Positions 44,252-57,200 of a stretch of DNA of 64,000 bases are shown piece by piece. This DNA is from Rachicladosporium sp. CCFEE 5018 (taxonomy: Eukaryota > Ascomycota > Dothideomycetes > Cladosporiales > Cladosporiaceae), in contig KZ111163.1 in the NCBI GenBank assembly GCA_002077045.2, positions 433,880 to 497,879 on the forward strand, given 5' to 3'. Made by a program: the position numbers and the translations under genes. The notes below the pieces were generated by a model that saw nothing but the letters and a program-made list of their open reading frames with translations, was not told where the DNA came from and did no database searches. Positions within the stretch are counted from its first letter, which is position 1, and each line of letters starts with the position of its first letter.

Positions 44252-45154
44252 ATGAACGAACACCAAGTTCCAGAGCACTCAGTTATGAGTCAGACTAAAA
44301 ACAGCACCATTCCAAGACGGACGGTCATCGGGAGTGCATGCGGCGCTTGTCGAAAGCGGAAATCGAGGGTACGTGTTGACATGTGTGCCTTACTCTCTCC
44401 CGTGTTCCTAACTGACTCTGTATGCAGTGCGATGGCGTACAATACGCGACTCATCTTGAACATTTGCTGCACCGATGGACGCTCATATTGCGCAGTCCAT
44501 CATGCATGCGGTGTCAAACCACTGGAACAGTATGCCGTCATCAGGACGAAGCGGGAGAAACTCGATCGTCTGCTCTGCGGCGGAAGAACGACGATCTCGT
44601 CCGAGACCGTGACAATAACCATGCTCTGTTATTTCTGATCCAGTCGCGACCTGAGCCAGAGGCGCAGGGGATATTTCGCCACATCCGGGCGAACACTTAC
44701 GGCGGTAATATTGACGCTCTAGTGCGTGATATCTACGATGGTCGGTTCGAGTACGGGAACTTATCGCCAGCACGAATGCAGCTCAAAGCGAGTGCACCTC
44801 TGGTCAACTTCAGTGGCACACCGCGGATTAGCTTGCCATCACTACGATCGATAACGAACAACCTTCCGATCATCGCACTTCACGCACCTGACTCCATGGG
44901 ACTCCAACGATCTCAAAGGTAGTTTGATGATCCGTGGCTTGAGATCGACCGCCTTTGCTCTAGGGTCTAAGTCAAAGACGCCTACGATGAAGGCAGGCAT
45001 GACAGTCCACGAACATTTTATAGAAGCATACTGTTATCCGCACCTTGTGCTGAAGGTCGACCCCATTTCTTCGTGGTCGAAGCAGGCAATAAGACAGATA
45101 GTGGAATTTTTCCTAGGAGCAGTTAGCGACGCGAGTGACTGGACAACGCTCTAA
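44252..45154 (+). pseudogene. Degenerate Zn2Cys6 regulator
   Basis: ATG 44252 (MNEHQVPEH). The zinc cluster is split by a 59-bp intron, 44369-44427 (GTACGT, AACTGAC, GCAG), joining ACGACRKRKSR to CDG. The second half of the cluster (PSCMRCQTTGTVC) lies in another frame after about 60 bp; a second intron almost fits (GTACAA...GCGCAG) but leaves the wrong phase. LRRKNDDLVRDRDNN and LIQSRPEPEAQGIFRHIRA follow, as in post-cluster regions of these factors. A stop at about 44920 precedes FDDPWLEID in the same frame, and later frames are short. Classified as broken; a mis-predicted second intron is the main alternative for the first part. Confidence 0.6.
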
Positions 45155-45789
45155 AGAGCACACTAGATCCTCCCGAGGGTCTGAACTGGAGATGAAACGG
45201 TTACTTTCCTTTCGATTCTCTAGGGGCCCAGTCTAAGTTCAGACAACGAAGCTCTGTATTTTACTTCAGGCGTGATTACGAAACAGATGATGAAGGGCAG
45301 GTTTCGGAAATACACGCTCTCTCAGCCGTATCGTAGTACCTAGGAATCTTGCGCGAGCATGCCGTACCGGTGTACCTTTCCTTCTTACCCACGCCGCGTT
45401 GATAACTTCATCACCTTGCGTATGATGTGTAACTCCAGAAGGGTAGTTCAGCAGGAGGGGGCCGTACTCTAGTACCCTCGGTCACTTGGTCATCCACCTC
45501 AGCCATTAGAGAGGGAGTCAGCGTCGGACTTGCATCCATTGGGGTGTTGCTTCTGTTATAGTGAATTTCACCCGAACTCCCAGGCCAGCGAGCGAGTCTC
45601 TGGCTCCGATTACCGTCTTTCGAATCAACCTATGGACATACATGTATATTCATCGCACTCTAACAAGGCTGGCCATGCATTTGGCGGTAACATTCGTTCT
45701 TACCTGAACATGGTCATACATCGGGCGTCAAATTGTGGACCCTGCCCCTGCGACTGCAACTGCGACCGACCTCGTTTCCTCGACGAGTG
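45155..45789. other. Intergenic, no supported gene
   Basis: Nothing recognised on either strand. Confidence 0.4.
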
Positions 45790-46020
45790 GTAGTACAATG
45801 CGCTGCAAACATCTCGCATTGCGAAAGCGCTCTTGCGTGCGCCCATCCGGACCATGAACATCGCGACTCCGTGTTCTTCCCATGAATCGCATTCCACGCG
45901 ACAGGGTGGAAGCTATGAAGCGGCCAACGCAGTCTGCGAGCTTTACGATGTAACTTGACGACTTCAACATAGCCAATAGCGAGCGGGAATAGGCTCCAAG
46001 AGTCTGCCAGAAAGCGAACA
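45790..46020 (-). pseudogene. Internal pogo-family fragment, repeated at 23.9 kb
   Basis: The stretch CTGCAAACATCTC...TTGCG...GCGCTCTTGCGTGCGC, and the sequence up to GCGGCC(A/G)ACGCAGT, recurs at 23,918-24,075 with substitutions. At the 23.9-kb copy it lies directly downstream of a pogo HTH, so I assign it to the same family. Confidence 0.6.
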
Positions 46021-46081
46021 TGACGGATGAATGTAATGCTAAGCGTCATTCTCACACACTCAATCATGCCTGCATCCTCTA

Positions 46082-46620
46082 CTACCACATTCGTGCTACT
46101 AGTGCCCTAGATGATCCTGACGCACTCCCGGCTCCTCCTACCTGTAGCTGGCTAACCTGTGTCATGTCTGCCTTTGGCTCTGCCACATCTTCTTTTGCGT
46201 TGTCCTCACTTTTCCGACCACGTTTTACCACGCCTGCAGCGGTCTCATCTATTGTCAGACCTGCCTTCGAAGTCTGCTTTGCCTTCTTGGCCTCCTTCTC
46301 CGCTTCTTTCGCAGCGCGCTCTGCTCGTGCCTTCTCGAGGTCCTCGAAGGTCATCACCCTCGCCGTACCGATTATAGTTGACTTGGTTGCGCGGCGAGCC
46401 TTCGCTTCGTTGTTCATCGTGGCAAGAAATCTAACCTGTTCTTGGAGGAGGGCGCGTTCAGCGAAGGAAAGTCGCGTGGCGTTAGTGCGATAGAAGCTGG
46501 ACCATAATGGCCATTAAAGGAAGTCTTGGACGTGTCCTCATCCAGGTACGAGCACGCATCCGGCATGGTGTAAGGGGTCAAAGAACTAGAAGTTCCCTGG
46601 CTAAGCGCCTTCACAGCAAC
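46082..46620 (-). pseudogene. C-terminal fragment of a pogo/Fot transposase, second copy
   Basis: Minus strand: ALLQEQVRFLATMNNEAKAR, then RATKSTIIGTARVMTFEDLE and KARAERAAKEAEKEAKKAKQ, matching the tail at 37035-37365. The part upstream (46620-46420) continues in a shifted frame (KALSQGTSSSLTPYTMPD). The tail lies 5' of the internal fragment at 45790-46020 on the same strand, the reverse of normal order, so two different copies have been brought together. Confidence 0.78.
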
Positions 46621-46701
46621 GCGCTGCTTTGAGATGGTGAGCTAGTACGATAGTCGTTGGCCTTCCGCATGAGCAAGTGATCGGTTCTGTCGGCGCACTT
46701 G

Positions 46702-47134
46702 TCACCAATGCAAGTTAACCCTTACGATCTCCTTTGCTACTCGTCTTCCGGACCGACTGCAGTCAGGTTTGATAGGGATTGACCATGCAACTAGCGTGCA
46801 TGTCTGCCACATCATACGGACAGAGTGAAGGATGAAACTTGCAGAAGCCAGTACAGCGTCGTGTAGCTCTACTACAAGAGCACCCTGTAGTGGTTGCGGC
46901 ACAATTTGACACATAGTCACACCCTAGTTCTGTCCTCAAGCGCATGATCCCTTCTTTGATAGCATCAATGTCGCCAGTGGGGAACAATGTGGGCAATTCG
47001 GCGACGAGGTGCTCGAGTTCACCAACGATCGCCGGCAACTGGCATGGTACCGCCTCGTTCGTGCAATTCTGGTGCTGACCTAGCCAGAGTAGTCCCGCCA
47101 GCGTTCTCGGTACGTCGCCAAAATCCCAGAACAT
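46702..47134 (-). CDS. Cys-rich hypothetical ORF, 123 codons or longer
   Basis: The C-terminal 70 residues carry nine Cys, in spacing such as GCSCSRATRRCTGFCKFHPS. It is preceded by a helical stretch LVAELPTLFPTGDIDAIKEG. This spacing is more regular than expected by chance, and the C-terminal block resembles small zinc-binding motifs, but the start codon is poor and no family is recognised. It may be a remnant of a transposon-encoded protein. Confidence 0.3.
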
Positions 47135-50100
47135 CCCACCGTCCGCGCCTTAAGTTTCTGGTGATAGCACAGCGTGAATATGAATATTGCCGGGCGGCAT
47201 TTTTAGTACGTTTCCTGGTGTAAGCAGAACGATCTTCCCACTCCGAGAGGAATAGTCCTCACCTTCGCGCTCGAAGAATGATTTCTCATTCGCGTCCAGC
47301 ATCGGCGTGACTATCCAAAAGTGGATACCAAAGAGGACGTGTACGTAGGTACCGACAAGGGCGTCAGCATGGGGCTATAACAGCAGAGGTGCCCGTCCTC
47401 ATCCGGGGATTATATCCGGACAGCTACTAGTCGATGTAGATTAGTAAACGTATCACCGTTGCGACACCATGGCAAGCAGCGACAGCGACAGCAACGTTTA
47501 GTACGGAATTCGGATGGCGCTGGTGGGCTTTTCGTGTAGAGGATCCTACCCCGACATGCCCAGTGTTATTGACAATCATGTATCATCCTGGATGGACGTG
47601 CTGGTCAAGGGCATCCTTGGGTCGACCAGTCTCCGGTGGCTTACAGTCGTGCATCAAGTGCTCGCGGTCTTGCTTTGCGAAACCAAGATACCATGCTCGT
47701 GATCCATCGTATGCTCAGCACCGCAAAAGCGCGCGAACGTTCTGAGTATCGTCGTTGAGAGCTGACTATGCCGCCTTGGCCGGTACTTGCTCCACTCGCC
47801 GTTGTGGAGCACCTTGTCGCATGGAAGATCACACACAACAGCGCCATCAACGCTCGAGTACGCTCAACCAGGGCGCTTCCAAGGGTGCATCGACAAGCAC
47901 CGACGACGAAGAGCACAAGACAGCTACCGTTGTGGAAGCAAGCTGACAAGAACAACGCACCAGTCCGTAAACACACCTCGTTGGCTGCTCATTTCGTACT
48001 GACAATGGCAGATGCTTAGCACATCCACCACCACCATACACAAAACTGCAGCAACCCAGTCACCAGCACGATAAAGGACGCTAATAGCCTCATAGACACA
48101 CTACGCGCCTCTCTAAGACGATGGCCGACCTGGGAACCCCAGAAAGACATTCGCAAGCGTATCCAGGAGATTAAGGACACCAGGCGAAGTGAGTGCGCCG
48201 GATGGCTGCAAGACGCGAAGGCATACCTCCACAAGTACGTCCTCGCGGGACCTCCTCGTGACGGCAACGAGCTGGCGGTCATGCAACGAAGCTGTCGACT
48301 CTCCAGACAGCAATGACCGAGCGTATGGACAAGAAACACACGAGTAGTGAAGCTACAAGAGCGCAAGACTCTGAGCCCACGAGAGGCGTACAGTGATCTG
48401 GCGAGGACTGGTTGGATCCTGGAGTCTGGGAGGACTCTGAGATCAGAGACTCGCGAAGCCAGATACGATGAAGGGACGTACAAGGCTTGGAATGCTCACC
48501 ATTTCGGCGTAGGACGTCGTTGTTACGCGCTGAAGAGATTGCTGCCACTCGTGCGAGTCCATAGCACTTTGCAAAACCGGCAGAATGTGCATGAGAGTAG
48601 TGCGGGCTCGTCAGTTGTTGCCGCAAACTCGGACAGAGAGCGCGTCCCGTTGTACATGCCGCAATTGCAGGTGTCTTCCGGCTGCATCGAGTCACGCTGG
48701 GATCAGGCTCCGATGGCGAAGCGGTGGCAAGTATGCTGTCGCTTTTCCCTTCTTACTTTGCACGTATTCGAACCCGACTGAGATAAAATGCGCATCTCAC
48801 GCTGTGACAACGTGTCACGTCGTTACTAGTCTGGGGCCATCAAAGTCAAAAAGCCGATTTACCGGTCACGCATTGATTATCATTTTCGAGGCCGCGTACG
48901 CAAGCTGCGAGCTCTTCACGCCGTCAGACATGGCATGTTCCGATGAGGCTTTGGTAGTGCCGCTCCTGTGTAGAGTTCGGACACTGGCCGAAGGATGCCG
49001 ATCTACTGCCGATGGCCGCTCCGCAGATCCGTTCCTCGGGGCAGTCCTGCGGGAGTATTTCAATTCGAGACCCTAACGCGGAGTACGTAGGCGTAGGCGC
49101 CATGCATGGCGGCGAGAGTGTGGAGCAAAGACTTTCGGAAAGGTCTTAAGCCATAGCAGCCGCCTGAGTGCGATGTAGGCTAGCTGGTACCTTATTAGCA
49201 GCGGACCATTCGACAAGGCGACAGCCAAGAGAGCGCCAAGGCGAGCGGAGTTAGCTGATGTATGCTGCACTTTGATTGCCTGCTCACCGGTCGGGTCCGC
49301 CGCTACATCTTCGGCATCATTTGCTGATGTGCTTGTATGCCAATGACCGCTCGGGGGTGCCCGCTGTGTTGGTGAAAAGTGTTGAGTCTGGTCGCCGCAG
49401 TCGTGAGGGCGAGACACGGGAGGGTGCCCTCATGCGATGATGTGGCAGCTTCGAAGCTGTACTTCTTGATGCTTTGCACAGCAGAGACGATGTGCCGTGT
49501 CGAAACTGTGGCGAAGATCGCGGTCAACAGAGAGGAAGTGCAATTCATACCAAGCCTTGACTGAAACAGCATCTTTAACCGACCACTATGGACCGACTTT
49601 TCCTTCAGGATTCACCATCAACTGCACACGCCGACCGCATCTGCACGCGATGAAGAACGCCAGTTCTCAGAAGGTCTTATACATACCTGCGAATGGTTCG
49701 CATGTCATCGAGTCCCTTAATGCACGTGACGCTGCCAAGCTGTAAAGACCCATGCAGGACAGCGAGCATGATCCCGCTGAACTATGCGACAATCGAGGCA
49801 CCAGCCACTTTAGTCCCCTTCGCAGGCTTCGCATGCTTCTGCGCCCAATTTTGAGACTTCGACGAGAGACTGCGTACGTGGTCATATTACGTTCGGTCGC
49901 CGTCTAGTAGCATCCGCGACAAATTTGTCATGCGGACGGCGAAGCTGCTCTTCGCGCGAAGCTGGATTAAGACACGATCTGCATAGTCACCGGAAGAAAT
50001 GAAAGTAAATCCACCAATGAGGTCTTCATCCTACTTTCTCCAAGGGCGGGGGTGTGAGTCCTGTGCGAGCTCATGAAGTCTGGAGCACAATGTCATTCCC

Positions 50101-51489
50101 ATTCGCCGCATCGGAGTCACTGACATATCTCGCGACACAGCCACAGTCAATCCCATGTGCCGTTAGCCTGCACATTGATATGCACTGATGCGAAATACCG
50201 GCGCGGGACCGCCCCTTGGCCCAAGCTAGGCTTTTCCAATTCGGAGCTCCACACGGCGCACACATTTAGATAGTACCATAAAGGGTTCGGCCTTGGTGCA
50301 AGCACAACACCTATGCTTTCCCTGTGTCCACCGACGGGCTTGCGAATTCGGATATCGTTGGACGCTGCATGTGGCCTTGACTGGTTGCGAGTACACAATG
50401 ACTCAGAGCAGGCACAATCTACAGAGCGATCGGTTACGGGTGCACTTCTGATTCAAAGCATGCTTTTGGTGTACGCCGTACGGCCATAACTCCGGTGTGC
50501 TGTGAAATCTACTCTGCCGTGGCGCTGCCTCCTTGCTTCCGGATGGCTGAGATCCGACTAGTAGTAAGAAGGTTCGGCTCTTCACGCAGCGATCATGGCG
50601 CTCCGCGATTCGCGCTAACTACAAATCGACGCCTATCTCGAATGCATCGCGTCGAAAGTCAGGACAAGGCCAATTCGGTGGCATTCCAGCGACGCGGAAC
50701 CTGTGCGAACTCTCGACGTACAGGTTCATGCGATTCGCTCATGCATTACTAATGGGCCTTAGTGCCCGCGGCGAGTGGATTCTGGATACTGCTTGTGGGC
50801 TTGCGAAGCGCCACCACGCGGGCCATCATGATCTGTGTTCTCACTCCAGGAAAGCATGAGGTCCTCGATGGGCACGGACTGAGCAGCAGGATCTCCTACA
50901 GCCCAGAGTACAGCGAGTGAAGCTACGCTCTGATCTTACTTTCCGGAGAGACGATCTGGTCGAATCTGCCCTGCACTCGAGCACCTCAGCCATTACAACG
51001 CAGGGCGTCGGTAGGCGAGCTTTCCGAACCTCTTCTGCATGCTATAGGCGCTATGAGCGATCGAGTGGCGCGAGTGAATCGCAGAGAGTAGCTCGAGCGA
51101 TCTCTCGAAACGACTGAAGCTAGTCTTCGTCGATAGTGCGAGTCATGGCCAAATATCGCGAGTGATACAGGCTGCGGAGACATGTCGTGGACGTAAACCA
51201 CACTCACACATGCGGTAGCTGTCAAGGCTGCTCAGACTTATGACCTATGGAACGGATTTCTCGAGAACTGCTGCAAGTATACCGTCCGCTGTCGATTTAT
51301 CATACACACATACACCAACCCAGATAGATTCCCTGCGCAGCGCCGATTTAGACGACTGCTTCCGCTTTACGATCCTAACCCTACCTGTCCTGCGCTTTGC
51401 GTGTTTCGTGTTGCGTATTGCCGTCCCTTCGTGCAGTCCTGTGATCACAATGCATCCTACTCCTTCCCTCCGTCAGATAAATAACGTCA
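47135..51489. other. Long region without a supported gene
   Basis: Frames up to 163 codons occur on both strands but overlap each other and lack domains. A plus-strand stretch at 48,050-48,315 (SLIDTLRASLRRWPTWEP, then DIRKRIQEIKDTRRSE) reads as a plausible helical protein fragment without stops, but no family is recognised. No RNA gene or repeat was found by eye. Confidence 0.45.
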
Positions 51490-54262
51490 TCAACCCCTTT
51501 GGACCCGCCGTGACTTTACCGTACGCTCAATTCGATGCTGTCCAACCCCAGGATAGCCAATGTATCCCTGATGACTTGCGCGTCTCGGTCCATGAGCATA
51601 GCCTTTCTGGCCGACACCACCAGCAAAGACGCCTTCGGCAGCGTTGACTGGGACAAAGCCTGACATGCGACGTTGAGGTTGCATACAAGGTTGGAGTCCG
51701 AGACTGTATGGTCCGGGTGCTGAAGTAGGCACAACAGCAGGAACAAAGCGCGGCGACATGACCGGGAAGGGAGCAATGGTCACGTTGCTGACTGGTGCGG
51801 AGGCTGTCCTGAACGGCGAGAGAAGATGAGCGTGTTGATTTGGCGGTGCTGTGTCGTGGGAGTAAGAACCTGCTGCACCAGGCGGCAGGGCAAAATTGAA
51901 GGGCGCATACGGTTGTGATGTGTAGGATTGGAGATTCGTGTCTTCCAGTAAAAACGTACCAGAGTTGCCCATGATTGCATCGCCGGAAAGGTCAAGGAGC
52001 GGAGTCGGGGGCATGGTAAGCGTAGGATGGAAAGGATGATGAGCAAGATGCTCGCTGTTACTGCGTGACATTGCGTGGGCCTCTTCCACAGCGGCAAGGC
52101 GTTCTTGCCGTCGATGACCGAGCTGAATGAGACCGTCCGAGATGTGTTGCACGGCCAGTGCGGCAAGCTTGTGAACGCCTTTGCGCTGCATTTCATCGAA
52201 GACAACAAAAGTTTGGTTGACAAGCCATTCGTTGTTCTCGTTAAATGTCTCCCAGGCGTCAAGGATCAAGATCATTGCCGCGTTGAACGCTTGCTGGCCG
52301 AGTGTCCAGCAGATGAGCACAGCAGGATTGCGGTGTCGGAAGAAGAGGAAGGTCTGTAACAGGTGAATGGAAGAATTGACTACCAGCGCCCGACCACGTA
52401 TGGGTACAGGATGCAGGAGACTGTCGCCTCCAGTTGTCGACGGAGTATACGTAGTGCTGGTGAAGCTGGAAGTGAAGCTGCTATGCATGGTCGGCGGGGA
52501 ATCCGAGGCAGAGTGCTGGGTCCTCTCTACACGTTGCCGGTTCAGCAACACTATCATGGACTGGACCTTTGCAAACAACGCTAGGCAATGTCAGTGACCG
52601 ATAGCGCTACTGCGTTGGTGTGTACCCGACTTACTTGCAGCCATGACATCGAGCGGCCAGTCTGGTAGAACAGTGTCTTCTCTTGACCAACTTTCGTTGA
52701 ATTGCAAAGACTCTGGCATGGTGTCCCACAGTCCCATCAATTTATCCGTGAACTCGTCGATCCTGCCCACGCTCATCATGCTGTCGCTACTGAGGATCTG
52801 CCTTGCCAATATCGTGAAGTGGTCGGCGAACTCTCCAAGTCGCAACACGGTCGTGTCAGTCGTCAGTGGTTCAGGTGGAGGGCAGTCGCCTAGGCCTGAG
52901 ATGCCTAGTGGCCTTCCCAGCGTCACCGAATACTGCTGGTCCATGTGAAGCATCCACCACCACGATGACTGTCGGATCGTACCCTCGCGAAGAGGTGGAA
53001 CAGGATCGAGGCTCTTTGGATTGCGGTGTAGCCCTATCGAGTGTGCCATGCGAATAGTGGATCCAAACAAAGTCCATGCATCGAGGAAGCGGCCACTGTT
53101 CGTCAAGTATGGTCCCAGCATGATGAGTGTCTGTACGCCTAGTAATGTTGGTCGACTCATGAAGGAGGCATTGCGCAGTGCTTGCATGCAGGCAGCGACT
53201 TCGAGATTGTCAGCATGATCAGATAGGAACCATCAGTGGTGGGACGAACGATAGCAATCACCCCGCTGGGCAGCATCTTCGACGGCACCCTCGATCCATT
53301 GCTCACCACTGCGATCGTGGACGCCCATCTGCATTCCCGTGGCTAGCGTCGCAAAGATCAATGCAAGCATGTTCGAGTTATTTTCCATTCGTGCTGGATC
53401 TTCGCCAGCTTCGTCAAGGAATCGACCCACCTCCTTCTTCGTAACTTCGTCAGGCATGTGCGGGAATGAGCACGACTGTGCCTGCTTTGAGAAGAAATCG
53501 AGACATTCGAACACCTCTTCACGCGGCGGTAAAAGCACCAGTAACGCGGCTGTGGTGTTGTCGCCGACCCTCATCATCGGGAAAGGATACATTGAGCCCT
53601 GCGGCGGGTACATGTCCTGACCCTTTGGCATAGTATGCGTCAAGGAGTGATTGCCAACTTGCAGATTCGCGAACTGCGAAACGTCAATATTCCTGTACTG
53701 AACGAAGGGGACAACGACAATACTAACGTCGGAGACGATACTCGCTAGCCCAGGAGTGCCAAAGTATATGTTGTCATTGCGATCACTCGTCCGAAACCGA
53801 CGTTGCTTCGCAGCGGTCGCTCGCGAGATGACTTTCGAGCCGGTACCGTCAGGGGGCTCGTCGGCGTCGACCTCATCACCAGAGTACAATAAGTGAGCAT
53901 CGCGCAGGCGTTCCTTCAGTTTTTGGTTCTCGGAACGAAGCTTTCGGATCTCATACGACTGCTGTATGGGACTGTAGTCATTCCCTTCGCCGACGATGAA
54001 CTCGCACTCCTTGGGGTGTCCACGGGCACAGCATGCCGAACACGGTTTCGTACGATCGCACTGTGCAACCATAAGCACCCATGCCTGTGATATGTAACAT
54101 TCCGGTACGACTGACCTTGACCTTTCTTTCACGGCACTTGGTGCAAGAAAGGAGCTGTCGAGGCTGAGGTTTCTTCTTGGGATTGGAAGGGTCTTGCAAC
54201 GATGCTGATTCTGTTGGTCCAAAGCCTGACCATGAAGAAGTCATGCCGAAAGATTCATCCAT
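51490..54262 (-). CDS. Zn2Cys6 fungal-specific transcription factor, 866 residues
   Basis: Four exons: 54262-54116, 54060-53262, 53198-52635 and 52580-51490. Introns are 55, 63 and 54 bp with GT...AG ends and clean phases. The zinc cluster is split by intron 1 and is canonical when joined: C40-x2-C43-x6-C50-x5-C56-x2-C59-x8-C68 (SCTKCRERKVK/CDRTKPCSACCARG). A leucine-rich coiled coil follows (IRKLRSENQKLKERL). The middle homology domain begins near residue 320: MQALRNASFMSRPTLLGVQT, TLFGSTIRMAHSIGLHRNP, SSWWWMLHMDQQYSVTLGRP. The C-terminal 360 residues are specific, and a dead copy lies at 1-1082. The start MDESFGMTSS (54262) is preferred over an in-frame extension to 54355. Target genes unknown. 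Confidence 0.92.
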
Positions 54263-57200
54263 CGCTGACTCGACAAAGTTCGCAATAGAACTAAAGCTCC
54301 AAAACGAGTCGATCCCCAAACTGACGGGACATGAGACACATAAGCGAACATGCACAGCATGAGATTCAACCAGGTCGCCGGACTGCTACTCAGTCAAGTC
54401 ATTTACGTTAATAGACACCTGCGTGCCTGACTCCTTTGAGAGCGTGGAAATCGATTGGTCGTTCACAGGCGCAGTTGTGCCGCTCACCCGCATGACCGTG
54501 GCTAACGGTAGTGGATCAAGAGACGCATTATTTGAGCATGAACGAGGGCAGTCCATGCGACATCCAGGCAGAGCGTAGCGCAATAGGTAAGCTGTGGTGG
54601 CTTTTACAGTGAATCATCGCGCCGCGTCCCGACCGTGAGCATGATCAATCTGACAACATGGTAGCCATCCATCCAGTTTGATTTGCTCGAGTCTTTGTGT
54701 CCTCAAGACCGTTCTGCTACCCGTAGATCTGTGACAGGATCGCGGTACCAAGTTCACCTCCCTCTAAGGGCCGGAATAGACGGGGTTGATGCGTCCCCTT
54801 GCAGCCTTGCTTCACCATAGCACACAAACGCCACTGAGATAGGTGCTCCGAAGCGATCACCCACGGCAGGGTGGAGTGCGCTCATGATCTTAACGATGTG
54901 CGAAGGATACTCCGTCACTCCCAACAGCCTGCACTGTGGCCATGGGGTTGCGCGTAGATCCCTGTAGTGCGTGCCAATGAGTACTGGATCGCTACATTGC
55001 ATCATAAGTTGGCTGTCAGGCTAAGATGTTGGTCCGGGGAAGCGGCTTGCAGCGACGATGCCTCCAAAGCATTCGCCTAGCAAAAGTCTAGCGGCCCGCC
55101 CCTCGGGAATGCTGTCCCATTCGTGAGCAACGGCCCAATGTCCGCGTGGACCTAGGCTTGGCCGTTTGCCCTGCAGATAGCGCGATGAAGACGAAGCTAG
55201 TGACAATGTAGAGTCGCCACGTCTGATAGCACTCGTCAGTGGGGTACGCGAAGACAGTCCATGGGGCATGAAGGCGCAACAGCCCTGCCCATCTCGTGGC
55301 GCCACATGGTCCAAGCATGATCCCAGGCCGCCGGCTCGGGATGGCGATACTATCGGTACGCTGAACCGGCGTCCTTCACACATCGACGATAAGCTCGGCA
55401 CAACTGGAGGGCAGGGTCAACAGAGTAATAAGTACCCGTGGCCGAGAGGCATATTCGTTGCTCGTTGCCAGTGTCCGCTCCGGCTAACATCATATATGCG
55501 CTTGAGCGGCGTCAGTAAGATCCCGGGGAGCAGTCTAGACGCTGTGCAACAGTAGGCGGACGGAACCTCGCGTCGATGTTTCGTCGGGCCCCTGCTGAGG
55601 CGGCACCTTTGAGAGCGAGCCGCATCGCAAGCATCTTCCCCCGCAGCAGCATTGATGTTGCACACAAAGGACAACACCACGCTAAGAATGCGCCAAGCTC
55701 GTTCGGAAGGCGGTGGCGTTAGTGGCGTCGTTGGGCAGGTCACAAACAACTGTCCCGCCCACCATACCAACGCCGACTTAATTGCGAACATGCAAGTGCA
55801 AGTGCGCAGGAAGGAGTGTACTGTAATCGCAATACTGCACGTGTCTGCCACACCACGTTGCGGCTACGATTGTCGCTGCTAGATTGCGTAAGAGCCATGG
55901 GCATGGCTGATGTACCATGGTTTCCGGAATGCTTCTCCTCGGCCGATGTTATGGAGGCTATGCAGGTGGTATCGATGGCATGTTGCGACCATCATTAGCG
56001 AATCGGACGTCACGCTGGAGCATCTGGAGACATTCGGACGGAACTCGCCGTGGGCCGTGGCTTCTTCCGCGATATCGCCGATCCACCCGTAGATATTGAA
56101 GTTGACCTCACGCGACGCGAATCGATGCGGAGTGCTGCCCGGGTTCCCCCAAACTCATCTACTGTCTTTTGTGCAATCAACCATGCTTTCTTGGCCGAGG
56201 GCGGGGCACTGCTTTGGGTTGTTGCCGAGGTGGCACGGGCACGGAAGCTTGCATAATTTGACCTCTGAATGTCGACTCAGATCACCATCGACAAGGTTGC
56301 ACGTGCAATACTGCGTTCTTCTCACGGTCAATGCGACTACCACCCACTACCTGCGAGCTGTAGGACGTTCCTCCGTTCTTAAGAGACTGGGACATACGCT
56401 CACGTCCACTCGCGTCCATGGACCAATGGCATCAGGTCGCTGTCGGCTGCAGTCAACTGGACAATCTTTTTCAGTCTCTTCGAACCGCGGCACTCGCTCC
56501 GCTACACTTCGTAGACACTATCTGCAAGATGCGTGACCAGTGCAGCAATCGATTGGTCATCACTGATATTGAACCACAATGAGATGCGCGCTTGCACAAT
56601 TTGGGCATGCAGTTATGGGTATGTCATCTACATGACCTCACCATAACTTAGCTGAGTCTCTACGGCTGACACACAGCGCAAGTGTTAGCGAGAGCTGGGG
56701 TGAAGTGGATCCTGATAAGCCGGGGGACAACGCTTTCGCAAACGAGCACCATGTACAGTAGCCACACTGTTGGGCCCATCAGATCAGAACAATAGGCACA
56801 TCCACGGCACATCTGTGTATGACAGATCATCGCCAGTCTGCCCATGACAATGCATAACAGCGGACAAAGTCCTAACGTGCAGCGCCCGAATCCCCTGCAT
56901 GAGAGTTCATGCAGTCTCGATAGTGCATCTGCCATGGTTCATCGACTCGTACCGGACGTAGGTTCGGACCCACAAATGTCCATGTCCCGTCGCCTAACAT
57001 CCGGAATCGAGGCGCGTGTCTCGAAGGTTCGCACTCAGATCCGCGGCAGAGCACAACGCGGTCGGCGCCAACCTCCAAGAAACTGAGGGGATGCCCAAGC
57101 ATTCTCGGCTGTAGTAGGACGGTCAAGGTATTGAGCGGGCGGGCAGGGGATTGCTTGATCACGCTGTATTGTTGGGTGCGGCGGTCGGTAGTGTGCACGA

